Part shown: piece by piece, positions 41,801 to 51,111 of the stretch
How the letters are laid out: each line of letters begins with the position of its first letter
Position numbering within the stretch: the first letter of the stretch is position 1
Assembly: GCF_021347895.1 (NCBI RefSeq)
Contig: NC_067113.1
Location: 39,223,474 to 39,287,473, forward strand
Reading direction: 5' to 3'
Length of the DNA stretch: 64,000 nucleotides
DNA from: Acanthochromis polyacanthus
Lineage: Eukaryota; Chordata; Actinopteri; Pomacentridae
Notes under the pieces: generated by a model
Seen by the model: the letters and a program-made list of their open reading frames with translations, nothing else
What the model was told of the DNA's origin: nothing
The model's database searches: none
Translations under genes and position numbers: made by a program

Positions 41801-44800
41801 TACACTTTGTTCCTAATTTCCGGTCATTTACATCTAATTTTGGTCAGCTTCATCTCAGCTTTGGTATTTTGCACCTTGGGTTGATAACTTGGCTTCTAAA
41901 TTTTGTTGTTTTGAGCCTCATTTTGGTTGTTCTGAGTCTCTGTGGTTGTCGTACACTGAAGTTGAGTCATTTTTGCTTCTCTTTATGGTCTCGTATTGGT
42001 TGCATTGTCATTTTTTGTCTCACGTTGTTAATTTAGTTTCTCTGTTTTGTTGCTTTGCGCATCATTTTAGCCACTTGGCATCTTTTTGCTGCTTCCTCTC
42101 CTTTTAGTCATTTTGCATGTCAGGTTTGGTGATTTAGTGTCTCAAATTCGTTGCTTTGCGTTTCATTTTAGTCATTTAGTGTGTCTTTCAGGTCATTTTA
42201 TGAATCATTTTGATTGTTTTTATGTCTCGATGGTTGCTTTATATCTCATATCTCTTTGTGGTCTTGTTCCATCACATTTGGGTCATTTAGTGCCTCAGTT
42301 TTGCTGTTTTATGCCCCAACATTTGGTGGTTTAACGCCACTGTGGTCGTTTTGTTGCCCATTAATAAGTAGCAGCGGACTTCACCAATGGTTCTTTCTTT
42401 ATACTGGAATTCAAAGGATTCAAAGGCTTTTAAAGTTATCAGTGTGATGACATTCTTAGCTTTCTGTGTTTCTACCAAGTGCCATGAAAACAAAATGTTG
42501 GGTTTCCAGAATCATCTAAATCTAATCTAATGACTTGTTTGGGTTTTTTGGATTTCATTTGCATGTTTTGATGTGTACAGCTGCACTATTTGGTTTACTC
42601 TGCAGCTACGCAGCCCGATCTCACGAGGATTCGTGAAACTGTTACGTAAATTTTTGTTTCGGTTTCGTGCGCACCAACACGATTTCGTCATGTTTTTCGT
42701 GCCGCTCACCACGAAATGCGCACCAATGTATTTTAAACGGCGGACTTTTCGTGCCACCCAGAACGTATTTCAAACGAATGTGTGTATTATATTTTTAATG
42801 TAAAACCATGGCGAATCCAACGCTATATTTTGCATGACATCGTCCCTAAACATAACCCTAACCATAACCCTAACCATAAGCCGGTGGTACACTTACCAAT
42901 TTGCATAGGAATTTCAAGAATGTCTGGCGGCCGGCGGCCGCAAACGCGATCACACAAGCACTATACGCCGATGGACAGCTTAGATCGTCATGAATCCGCT
43001 GGTATAAACCACTTTCAGCTGTGATTACCACAGCGGGTTTCGTTGTGAGCAACACGAAAAACATTTCGTGGTGAGCGGCACGAAAAACATGACGAAATCG
43101 TGTTGGTGCGCACGAAAAAGAAACAAAAAATTTACGTAACAGTTTCACGAATCCCCGTGAGACCGTGTTGAGCTACGACATGCAAAAACGGTTTCTGAAT
43201 GCAGCATCTCTCTCAGAATAATTCATGGAGCCTTAATGCACCAAGACAGTCGCAGTTAATCAGTCGTTTGTCCGACACATAAAACCTAAAGATGTTTACA
43301 GCAGAAGCACGAGCAGGAAGAATCCGACATCATCATGATCCTTCATTCTGATCTGCAGAAACACAGCAGCTCCACAGCACAATCATACTCATGTAAATGA
43401 GCACAGAGGAGCAGATAAATGGTTTCCTTCCAGGCGTAATTAGGACTCTGTGGTTCAGAATCACTCAGCGGCTAAAAGCTCCTGCAGAGCCACAAGTTTG
43501 AAAAAAAAGGAAAAAAAAACCACAACGGTAAATGGGCTTTACAGTAAATAGCTGCTCCACCCTCATCAGGAGGTAAACACATCATGTCCACCATGTCCGC
43601 TGAGTGGCTGCAATCAGGTTAGCATCGACTCCGAACGCTGGAACAACCTCGGCAGGACAAACACACAAAGATGCTTTTTACTTTGGATTGTTTTTGGTGG
43701 AGCGTTTCAAACCTGAAGGATGTGACTGGAGATGTCTAAAGTTTGGGAAATGTCTTTGGTTTCTTATCTATAAATAGAGTGGAGACTCAGTAGAGCAAAA
43801 ACAACAAGTGTGATGGAATCAGACACCTGCTGCTGATGGCAAACGCCCTTATATACAGTAAACAATAGAAGGACACACCTGGAAAACTCACCTGAATGTC
43901 AAATGATTCATAGCTGCATCACTGTCAACAACTTCCACTCATGAACCATCAAAAACTAAAACTGTAGCAGCACTTCAGTAAAATTTCAGACCTCTAACTG
44001 TATAAGCATGGTGCTAAAATGAGCTGTGATCCCTGAAAATTCAAAATTTTGTGTGACATTATAACTTCAAAAGTTGGGTTAACATTTAGATTAAATGCAT
44101 GCACAACCATCTTCTTTCAAATAGTTAATCGGTTAATATAGGACTAAAATTAGCGTGTTAGCATGGTAGGCTAACATGCTAATTTCAGACATAAACATTT
44201 AGCTGCAAATGTTTGTCTTAAATTAGCATGTTAGTATGCTAATTTATGTTCCACCTGGTGGAACAACCAGGTATTACAGCTGATGTACAAAAAATACCAA
44301 ACAACCTAAAACGTCTCCACAAGGAAAAAAAATGCCCCAAACAAATCAAAATGTTTCCAAAATGACTCTGAACCTGTTCAGAATTACTCTGAATGTATCC
44401 AAAATTACTACAAATTTGTCATAAAGTACTCAGAATTTGTCTAAAATACTTCAAGAATTTTTCAAAACTGCTCAAAATTTGTCCAAAAGCAGTAAGAAGT
44501 TGTCCATAATGTATCAAAAATTACCCCAAAGGAGAAAAAACCTGTCCAAAATCATCCCTCCATCCATTCTCTATACACCGCTTTATCCTCACAAGGGTCA
44601 TGGGGGGTGTTGCAGCCTATCCCAGCTGACTCGGGCGAAGGCAGGGTGTCCAAAACCATGTCCTAATCAATTCTTCTTTGTCTTAGATCGAATCAGAGGT
44701 CATGAAGTGTCTCTGAAGGCTTTGTCATGGTGTCCCTTTACTACCTAAACCCCCCACAATGCTCTCTGGTCTACAATACATTAACTGACATCATGTAGAG

Positions 44801-45613
44801 AAAACAGGTTCTCTAAGTTCAACAACAAGGTTCTTGAACACCTAGAGAACATATTTACGAGATATTCCAGCGTCAAACACAAACACTGGACTTAAGAACT
44901 TTGAGGTGTGTATAACCTAAGAAAACAGCATCTGATGGAGACATTCCTTTCATCACTTTGTCTTTTACAACAACAACAGATGTGGTTTTTCTTTAGCATT
45001 AATCAGAAAAACCTGCAACAAGCGGCGTCATGTTGGTGTTGAGCAACAACGTAAAGGAAACATGGAGCAACAAGTAAAGAATCTGCACGACTGAATGAAA
45101 GTTTTGAGTGAAGGAATGAATCAAAAAGTGGCTTCTGAGGAGACTTGAGGGAAAACTGTTGGACTAATGATGATAAACGAGATGATGGGACTGCGTGAGC
45201 GACCACACCCTGAAACTGAATGAACGTTTGTTTGGGGAGGGCGAGGCAACAACCAGTTCTACACCACCGCCACGACTGGAAAAACAGAAATGTGACGCAA
45301 AGAGGGCAAAAGCAGGACAAACAGTAGGAGATGAAGTGGAAAAAGATGCAAAAATCAAGCAAAAATGAAGTAATCTGCTGCTAAAAGTAGCATAAACTGG
45401 AACGGAACTCCCAAAAATCAACTCTAACTGAATCTTCCTCTCATAAACTCACAGATTTAACCTGAACCATCGTCTCTACCTGTCATACACCTGTCCTAGG
45501 AATCACCTGAAACGTCAGAAAGCAGCAGAGTTTAAAGTTCCTTATTTCAGACTCACCCAGAAGAGAAGGTTGAAGAAGAACAGCAGGTATTTGATGCATT
45601 TATTCACAGCCAT
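29880..45613 (-). CDS. tspan8: Tetraspanin-8-like protein, 8 exons, 225 aa
   Basis: Tetraspanin scaffold of plasma-membrane microdomains. Exons (5' to 3'): 45613-45557, 35462-35400, 34481-34362, 31964-31890, 31798-31709, 31501-31388, 30132-30049, 29954-29880; every intron is phase 0. It starts [21 protein letters not shown]1 is completed by [15 protein letters not shown]2 leads into the family signature [21 protein letters not shown]3 is [18 protein letters not shown]. The large loop has LKCCGL, an SCKC pair and a further Cys, with one NST sequon. TM4 ([28 protein letters not shown]) closes just before a short tail, very like TSPAN8 of other vertebrates (FSMVLYCQIG). The exon 7 donor (CTG|GTCGGA) is weak. 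The 10 kb first intron holds a large minisatellite. Paralogue assignment within the TSPAN8/CD9 group is from memory. Confidence 0.9.
30330..31384. repeat. Minisatellite of TGTTCTAATGCTCTG units abutting a splice donor
   Basis: About 1.05 kb of 'gttctaatgctctgtgttctaa' units with inserted 'tgttctact' or 'agttctaa' variants. It fills intron 6 of the tspan8-like gene. The donor of exon 6 is at 31387-31386, and the first intron bases (GTGAGAACGTTAGAAC on the minus strand) already run into the array. Confidence 0.95.
32007..33621 (-). mobile_element. Tc1/mariner element, 1.6 kb, near-complete
   Basis: Terminal inverted repeats begin CAGTGCCTTGTGAAAGTATT and extend about 80-200 bases on both sides with few mismatches. 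The left flank is the expected TA (32005-32006); the right flank is CA, so the TA duplication has one change. It carries a single uninterrupted transposase frame. It lies in intron 3 of the tspan8-like gene, in the same orientation. Confidence 0.95.
32222..33241 (-). CDS. Tc1-like transposase, full length but catalytic Glu replaced
   Basis: 339 codons, the normal length for Tc1 transposases. An N-terminal paired-type DNA-binding region ([20 protein letters not shown], about residues 23-42) is followed by the GRPSKL hook (58-63) and the DDE catalytic domain. The first Asp is D152 (WSDGTK, where the family usually has WSDETK) and the second is D243 (QQDNDPKH). The third catalytic position, 34 residues on in NPIxNLW, is Gln 278 (codon CAG at 32410-32408) instead of Glu. 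A one-base change from GAG explains it. Because this Glu binds the metal ion, the enzyme is expected to be inactive although the frame is open. Confidence 0.95.
   Translation of the reverse strand: MKTKEHTRQVPDTVVEKFKAGFGYKKISQALNISRSTVQAIILKWKEYQTTADLPRPGRPSKLSPGTRRRLIRDAAKRPMITLDELQRSTAEVGESVHRTTISRTLHKSGLYGRVARRKPFLKDIHKKSGLKFATSHLGDTPNMWKKVLWSDGTKIQLFGHNAKPYVWRKSNPAHHPEHTIPTVKHGGGSLMVWACFSSAGTGKMVQIDGKMNGAKYRSILEENLLESAKDLRLGRRFIFQQDNDPKHKAKSTMEWFTNKRIQVLEWPSQSPDLNPIQNLWAELKTAVHKRSPSNLTELQLFCKEEWARISVSPCVKLIETYPKRLAAVIAAKGGATKY
34230..34293. repeat. (CTAT)n(CCAT)n microsatellite
   Basis: A compound tetranucleotide run: about seven CTAT units followed by about seven CCAT units, 70 bases from exon 3 of the tspan8-like gene (34362). 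Confidence 0.95.
35640..36080 (-). pseudogene. Fossil Tc1-like transposase fragment
   Basis: The phrases 'tcatctgaccaaagaatgtt' (35920) and 'ttcttcaggcttcttttcatg' are typical of the antisense of Tc1 transposase genes. Frames are broken throughout. It lies in intron 1 of the tspan8-like gene, just upstream (in gene sense) of exon 2, and is a separate, older insertion than the 32-33.6 kb copy. Confidence 0.5.
36100..36480. repeat. Degenerate 'ttttggacaatttt.agtcattttt' repeat
   Basis: Short phrases like 'cattttagacaatttt', 'agtaatttttggaaa' and 'ttttgagtcat' recur with drift. They are the reverse-complement style of the 'caaaaatgactcaaaattt' repeat at 37040-38400. The 72-codon frame here is a by-product. 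Confidence 0.6.
37040..38580. repeat. 'aaaatgacaaaaatgtgtc' repeat with a duplicated ~150 bp module
   Basis: Most of the stretch is drifting 'aaatgactcaaattttgtcc' units. A module with 'aattttgtccatagtg', 'ttaaagatctaatttgtg', 'caaggcaacattag' and 'aaggtttctttgtgg' occurs at about 37800-37995 and again at about 38380-38575, so about 580 bases were duplicated. All lies in intron 1 of the tspan8-like gene. Confidence 0.7.
39106..40490. repeat. 29 bp minisatellite (CATCATGACGTGAAGCACGG...)
   Basis: About 47 tandem units of 29 bases, with the consensus made of CATCATGACGTGAAGCACGG followed by TGGAGGCAG. Early units carry GGCGG, later ones GGCAG; some have GATG instead of GACG, and several near 40190-40370 lose three bases. 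The first unit is preceded by 'cacaccatccccacgctgaagcac', which matches Tc1 transposase coding for HTIPT-x-KHGGGS, so the array probably grew from a transposase fragment. There are no spacers, so it is not a CRISPR array. Confidence 0.97.
41095..42350. repeat. Degenerate 'attttggtcattttgtgtctca' array
   Basis: More than twenty drifting copies of 'ttttggtcattttg.gtctca' with variants 'ggttgttttgagcctca'. It is the reverse complement of the family at 21060-22500. Hydrophobic plus-strand frames (41132-42447) arise from the repeat and are not genes. Confidence 0.8.
42611..43170. mobile_element. MITE with ~110 bp terminal inverted repeats
   Basis: Left arm 42611-42725 (tctcacgaggattcgtgaaa ... 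caacacgatttcgtcatgtt) is matched in reverse complement by 43055-43170. AGCTACG occurs at 42604-42610 and 43171-43177, a 7-base (or decayed 8-9 base) duplication. Between the arms lies 'aaccctaaccataaccctaa' (about 42850-42878), a telomere-like stretch, followed by part of the piggyBac MITE family (42885-43035). No coding sequence. Confidence 0.8.
44035..44260. repeat. Dispersed repeat, second copy at 51873-52100
   Basis: The two places share 'gaagttgggttaacatttag', 'attaaatgcatgcacaacc', 'atagttaatcggttaat' and the 'ggtaggctaacatgctaa' end almost unchanged over about 220 bases. One copy is in intron 1 of the tspan8-like gene, the other in intron 9 of fbxo15. Confidence 0.85.
44270..44760. repeat. 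Copy of the 'caccaggt / tccaaaattactcaaa' module plus a SINE fragment
   Basis: Starts near 'cacctggtggaacaaccagg', continues with 'ccaaaattactcaaaatttgt' phrases and ends with 'tttgtcatggtgtcccttta' and 'cccccacaatgctctctgg'. The same module is amplified in the fbxo15 introns (52905-55680). About 44564-44645 is a short piece of the SINE-like repeat seen at 4753-5106. Confidence 0.7.
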
Positions 45614-45785
45614 CTTTGAGGGTTTTTTTGTCCTTCGGGAGCTTCAGAGTCGACAGCAGCGTCCTTCAGACCGAAGCAGAAACTGAGAACCTCCTCCAGG
45701 CGACTGAACAGAAGCCAGTCAGACCAGTTTCCTCCGATGAAGCCGCCTCCCTTCAGTCCTGCCTCCTGCTTTTAATGTGAAACTC
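45614..45785 (-). promoter_or_regulatory. 5' UTR / promoter region of the tspan8-like gene
   Basis: Upstream of the ATG at 45613 the minus strand has an AAAG before the ATG and no other in-frame ATG close by. A TATA-like 'ACATTAAAAGCAGG' lies about 160 bases upstream (near 45770). Position is suggestive only. Confidence 0.3.
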
Positions 45786-46129
45786 TGCCATGTCTTCTTC
45801 TATCTGCAATTGAAGGCAGCAGATCTTCCTGAAAATACTTCATCTCTGAAAATCCTTTAATCAAATGCACAACTGGAGGATATTTCTCTGCTGAGAATAT
45901 ATTTTGGGTTCATCTTATCTTGTCTTATATACAGGATGTGAGTGACCGACTAATCTAAATAACTTCACCTCATCCAGATACAGACCTCCAGGAAAAAGTT
46001 TCCTCGATTGGTCCAGAAATGTGAACCCAACTCTGTAAAATGAACGCAAAAACAGTTAAAATACAGCAGAAAAATAACGCAAAGTTTAGACACAATTTCC
46101 TCAGTCTGACTGGAATAAGTTTTCAGCGT

Positions 46130-47110
46130 CATGAGCTGCAAACGTTTAGCAGCTAAATGTGTACATCTGATATTAGCATGTTAGCCTATCATGCTAATAT
46201 GAGACATAAACATTTACAGCTAATTATTTACCTCTCATATTAGCATGTTAGCATACTAACATGCTAATGTAAGACGGAAACATTTAGCTGCTGTATGTTT
46301 ATGTCTCATGAGCATGTTAGTCTAGCATGGTGATGTCAGAAGCATGTTAGTCTAACTTGCAAAAGGACTCAATTACAGCTAAATGTTTACATTTTACATG
46401 TTAGCATGTTAGGTTAACATGCTAAAATAAGAGGTAAGCATTTGCAACTAAATGTTTGTCTTATAACAGCATCAGCTTTACTAACATGCTGTTTTAGCTG
46501 CTAAAATTTGCAGCTTCATGTTTGCCTTCTATTAGCATGCCAACATGCTAATATAAGATGTAAACATTTAGCTACTACATGTTTATGTCTCAGAGAAGTA
46601 AACATTTGCAGCTAAATGTTTACATCTTATATCAGCATGGTCACACACTAACATGCTAAATGTTTACATCTCAGATCAGCTAGTTAACATACTAACATGC
46701 TGATATTTTAGCTGCTACAAATTTACAGCTACCTGTTTGTCTTGTATTGGCATGTTAGGATACTAATATGCTAATAAAATATATAAACATTTAGATACTG
46801 TATGTTTACGTCTCATATGAGCATGGTAGGCTAATATGCTAATGTCAGAAGCATTTTAACCTAGCCTGCAAAAGGTTTCATTTGCAGCTAAAAGTTTACC
46901 TTTTAAATCAGCATGTTCGCATACAAAGATGTTAATTTGTTTCTGTCTCATATTAGCATGTTGCTGTGCTAAATGTGCTAAAAATGTACAGCTCAATGTT
47001 TACATCTCATATTAGGATGCTAGCCAAATATGCCAAATGTTTACGTCTCGTACTAGCATGTTAGGCTAACATGCCAGTATAAGACAAACATTTACCTACT
47101 GAGCTCATAT
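46130..47110. repeat. Ladder of 'ttagcatgttagcatgctaacatgctaa' palindromes
   Basis: About a dozen alternating copies of 'aacatttagctgcaaatgtttac', 'tctcatattagcatgttag' and their reverse complements form nested inverted repeats. The ladder continues at 48180-48260 and recurs at 51430-51710. It lies upstream of the tspan8-like gene. Each unit can fold into hairpins. Confidence 0.85.
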
Positions 47111-47254
47111 CGACCCTTTATTTGTTTACAAACATTGTGACGTTTTTTGTGGGCGGGGCTTATGCTGGAGGCAAAAGCGGAGCGAGAAGTCAAGCAGGAC
47201 TGGGAGTATATAGTTTGGGCTGGGAGTTTGCGCTGCAAACTCAAGCATTTTTAA

Positions 47255-47895
47255 CCCGTTAAACTTCAGTGTACCACCGGCGGTACACCTACTAATTTGC
47301 ATAGGAATTTAAAGAATGTCCGAAGGCTGCAAACGCGATTATATAAACACTATACGCCGATGGAAAGCTTAGATTCTCATGAATCCGCCGGTATAAACCA
47401 CTTTCAGATGTGATTACCACAGCGGGTGAGAAAAACACATTTGTCCGACAAACAACGAATATCCATCCATCCGTTCTCTATACACGGCTTCAACGCACAC
47501 AGCGCGACTCACATTTCCGGGTCATTATTACACACAGATGAAAATATTCCACAAAAAACGGCCATAATCCAACCTTTTACATCCAGATGACACAAGCCAG
47601 TAAACTATTTTGTCCAAAACATGTCCTGAAGTCGGTATAAAATCCCCGAATCGGTCGTTTTCAAGGAAATGCACCTCGCGATGCGTGTCCAATATTTCCT
47701 GTATTTCTCGTCATATTTAATGGGTTATTGTTTTTGATTGTATTTTTTTCTGTGTCTTGTTGTGTCCTTGTTCTTATGGTGTGTGTATTTGGACCCAGTG
47801 TCTGGAATAAAGCTGAATTGAATTGAATATTTTTTATTTACAAATAGAATATTAGCGATTTTTTGTACTGAAAATGGCTGGAATTGACTGCAGCT
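47255..47895. mobile_element. piggyBac-type MITE (copy 2), interrupted by a LINE tail
   Basis: Starts after TTAA (47251-47254) with CCCGTTAAACTTCAGT and follows copy 1 (19926-20470) closely through 'tatacgccgatggaaagc' and 'cagcgcgactcacatttccg'. The right terminus is lost after 'gaattgactg'. At about 47716-47828 an extra 110 bases end in 'aataaagctgaattgaattgaa', which is a LINE-type tail absent from copy 1. Confidence 0.85.
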
Positions 47896-47920
47896 GATCG
47901 TCTCTGTCCATCCTTTTCAC

Positions 47921-48054
47921 CTCAGTGCATTTAACCACAACTGTCTTCGTTCCCTCTGAGCACGAGTGTTCGGTGGAATCCTATAAAACTTTAATTTGCG
48001 TTCGCCAATGTCATTCCTCCTATGCTGGCATCCAAAAACACAGCAGGACGACAT
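47921..48054 (-). pseudogene. THAP zinc-finger exon
   Basis: From ATG at 48054 the frame reads MSSCCVFGCQHR, then KLKFYRIPPNT and RRQLWLNALR, which is the first part of a THAP DNA-binding domain (C-x-x-x-C, FYRIP, RR-x-x-W-x-x-A). It ends at a splice donor, CTGAG|GTGAAA (47921/47920). The second half of the domain (the C-x-x-H pair and AVPTIF-like end) is not found downstream; the MITE begins there. It belongs to the surrounding transposon remnant. Confidence 0.7.
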
Positions 48055-48259
48055 TTTAGAAAAGTTGATAGAGCCTAGTCCCTCAGTCTTTCGCCTTTCG
48101 GTCACGGCCGCGGGCTTCCTCTTTTGCCTCCAGCTAAAGCTGTGACGTCATTCGTGACGTGGGTCATTAAAGGGTCTATAAGACATACACGTTTAGCTGC
48201 TAAAAATATGCAGCGAAATGTTTACATCTTATATTAGCATGTTAGCATGCTAACGCTGG

Positions 48260-50220
48260 CTAACTTGCACCAGAACTAACCAATTCTGCTACACATGAAT
48301 TCTTTTAGCATTTTCAAGCACATTAGCAACACCCAGGTTCATTTTTAAATTCATTCAAGATACATTTTTAGGTCCAACTTTTAACTGCAGCTTTATTTAC
48401 AAGCATTTTCTTGTCGTACACATACATTATTAATATCTCTTTTTCAGAATAAATGCACCTTTTATCTTCTATCTAATGCTAAAGGGAAATAGCAATAGAA
48501 GTCAGTTGAACTTACCTTTCACTGGATATAGGAATGACAAAAATGCTTGAGCAAGAGGAGAAATTATGCCAAAATAGCTGGATGTTCTTTCTTCAGCTTT
48601 CAGACAGGTTTTGGTTGAACTGCAGGCAGTGTTCCAGAAATGAGACAAGTTGGGAAACTTAAAAATTAAAATATCGACAATATGTGGAGCCTCCAATTTT
48701 CCCCCCTCAGAATCGGCAACATCAGTAGACATTTGGAAGATTAAAAAATAATAACCGATTTTCATCATTTCTGAATTCATGGCTGTTTTGTTTCCTCTGC
48801 ACTTCTTATTTATACTGAAAATAATTTATTTTCTCGTGTTTCACATCTAAATACGCTGTAAACACGAAGTTCTAACAACACGAAGTTCTAACAACATAAT
48901 ACTATTGAAAGATCCGGTCAGTAAGTTGTGACTCTTTGTCTCCATCTAGTGGACGCTTCATAAAACTACAACATGCAGCAATTTGAAACCAAAACATTTA
49001 CTAAAATAAGAGCAAAGTGGTGGAAGCGGCTGACGAACTCCATTGCAAATGTCCCCATTTAATTTCGGACGCTAATTTACAAGATAAAGTTAAGGATGCC
49101 GAATATGAAACAAACACTCGTGAATGGTGAGGAGCAGCTCTTTAATTCGGCATGAATAAAAAAAACCCACAAACTCGATTTACTGTGATATTGTGAGATT
49201 TGTTTGTGGTTATGTAACTTAGCCATTCAACAGAGTCCGCTAACATTAAAGTGACTGTGATAGTGTCTGTGTTGACAGACGCAGAAAATACGTCAGGGTT
49301 TTGTTTAGGTTGTTAATATGTAATAGTCTGTCGCTACTTTTGAAGGTAAAAAAAAATACTTATAGTTTGCTGTTAGTTCTGCCATTCATTCCGCAGATTC
49401 ACCACGAATCACGGAAGCGCCTTCATCGGCGATCGTTTAAATGCGTGTTTATTTTCTTTTTAATGAAGCACTTAGTCTGAGCGTACACACGTCTGAAAAT
49501 TTAATTTTCAGAGGGCAAGTTTTTGACACTGATTAGGGATAACCCACAGCTGCAGTGGTTGATGACTTTTTCTTCCTCACCCTGAAGTTTGTCACACTAC
49601 TGTGGCCCAGAGGAGATCAATCTGATGAAATAAAGCTTTTAAAACCCACTGAAGACATTTTTTATGTGTGTATAAACATATATATATATATGAGAGAAAG
49701 AGGCTACGGCCTGGTTTTGTGTAATGTGATGGTGGTTTTCACTTTTTACTCTGGTAGGCCTAATTCATGTTCTTGATGTGACAAATATATATCCACCATA
49801 GATGAATAAAGCAGCAGGTAACACCTAAAACCAAAGGAGGAATACTTTGGAAAAAAGGGGCAACTTCATGTGGAGATGTTTCATCAAACACTCAAACTTT
49901 GAATGAAAAAGCAGAAAAAAACATGTAGGCCTATAGAGGAGATGTCATTTTTATTAGAGATGATAGTGCTGCTGTGGCCTACATTTAAATAAGGGAGAAG
50001 ACACAAATGAGCTGTACACTAAATAGTTCTCTCATCATTTGGCCTCACCTTTGGATTCTCATCATGATCAGATTGGACCGCTGGTAAAAGGAAGGTATTC
50101 TTTATGGAAAACTGTGGCTGTTGTGTCCTGCTTATTTTAACACAATCTGTGCCTGTTCCTGTTACGTGTTGACTGCACTTTGAGGGTGGAAGAAGAAAGA
50201 AAATCAGATATTTCCAAGTA
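48260..50220. other. Intergenic, no firm gene
   Basis: A minus-strand frame at 48516-48780 ends at a good donor (GAAAG|GTAAGT) but is not recognised. A plus-strand frame around 49018-49129 (EAADELHCKCPHLISDANLQ) ends at TGG|TGA and is also not recognised. Both could be exons of decayed transposons or chance. The rest is AT-rich. Confidence 0.3.
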
Positions 50221-50224
50221 TTTA

Positions 50225-50310
50225 CCGCTGGTGGATTTGAACCCAATGAAAAGTAAAACCACATTTAATCTCCTTAACTACACTCTAACCACTGAGCCAC
50301 ACTGTGACAA
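50225..50310 (-). mobile_element. tRNA-derived SINE head
   Basis: On the minus strand 'GTGGCTCAGTGGTTAGAG' resembles an A box and 'TGGGTTCAAATCC' a B box of a tRNA. The flanks do not pair into an acceptor stem, so it is a tRNA-derived SINE rather than a working tRNA. It lies downstream of fbxo15. Confidence 0.55.
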
Positions 50311-50747
50311 AATGTGTAATATGATATAGTTTGATTCACGGTTATTCCGGCGTTATTTAAAAAAGGTCTCAATGTATGTCACCGAACAAGAACATCATTG
50401 ATTACAGATCAAGATGAATTTAATGTGTAACATGCGGTTCACAGGCGTCTTTCTGAAGCTCGTCAGAACCTTCTCTGACATGGAGCTAAAGTAAGCTTGA
50501 CTGTTAGCCTGCCCCGGACAAGGCTTGTCGCTCTGGCTGAGTTACCATGGTTACCAAGCCAGGCTAGCCCTAAGCCTTGTTGGTGGAACAAAACTCTCAC
50601 TAAAGTTAGCGAAGCTGACCGAAATAAACCAGGCTTAGACCTAAGCCAGCTTCGTGGAATACCCCCCTGGTCAGAATCCTCTCTGAATTCACATTGAGAG
50701 CAGCTTGTGTCATTTAGAAACAACAAACTGGAACGCACAAATGAAAT

Positions 50748-50753
50748 TTTATT
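50748..50753 (-). terminator. Candidate poly(A) signal of fbxo15
   Basis: On the minus strand 'AAAACAATAAAATTTC', about 360 bases after the fbxo15 stop codon at 51112. It is the first canonical AATAAA with fitting spacing that I see. Confidence 0.5.
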
Positions 50754-51111
50754 GTTTTCAAAACCGTTCAACACATCAAAACATCAAAAATTAATTCTGT
50801 TATTCCGGAAATTAAAAAAAAAAAATCAAGAAATGTATCAAATACCTGAAACTGTTGAACTAAATTTATAAAGTGTTGTATCACTTTTCTTCTAATAATG
50901 TCTCAAGGAAAGAACATAATTTGAAAAACTAGTTTTCTCCGGAAAATCTTCAACAACAAAAGCCTCAGACTGAATTCTTTGTTCTTCAGAACGAAAACAT
51001 CAACTAAACTTCAGAAACTACTGGTCCAATTGGAAGAAAAAAAAAACTCCAAATCACAGCATCTGAAGCGTAAAAACCAGAAACCTTAGGTGTGATTAGT
51101 CCAGTTTGGCT

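Larger units (their letters stand above)
47110..48178 (-). mobile_element. THAP-domain DNA transposon remnant
   Basis: Both borders share a degenerate inverted repeat: GACCCTTTA, then a TGACGT block, then GCTGGAGGCAAAAG (left at 47114-47176; reverse complement at 48127-48175). The only coding piece is a THAP-domain exon at the right side, reading inward on the minus strand. Vertebrate THAP transposons are P-like or Kolobok; which this is cannot be told without its transposase core. A piggyBac MITE is inserted downstream of the exon. No clear target duplication was found. Confidence 0.6.

Noticed and set aside
42850..42878. Interstitial telomere (ccctaa-like words)
   Set aside because: Only a few imperfect 'aaccctaacc' words inside a MITE; no TTAGGG array.
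50225..50310. Functional tRNA gene on the minus strand
   Set aside because: A- and B-box-like words exist, but no acceptor or anticodon stem can be formed; better read as a SINE head.
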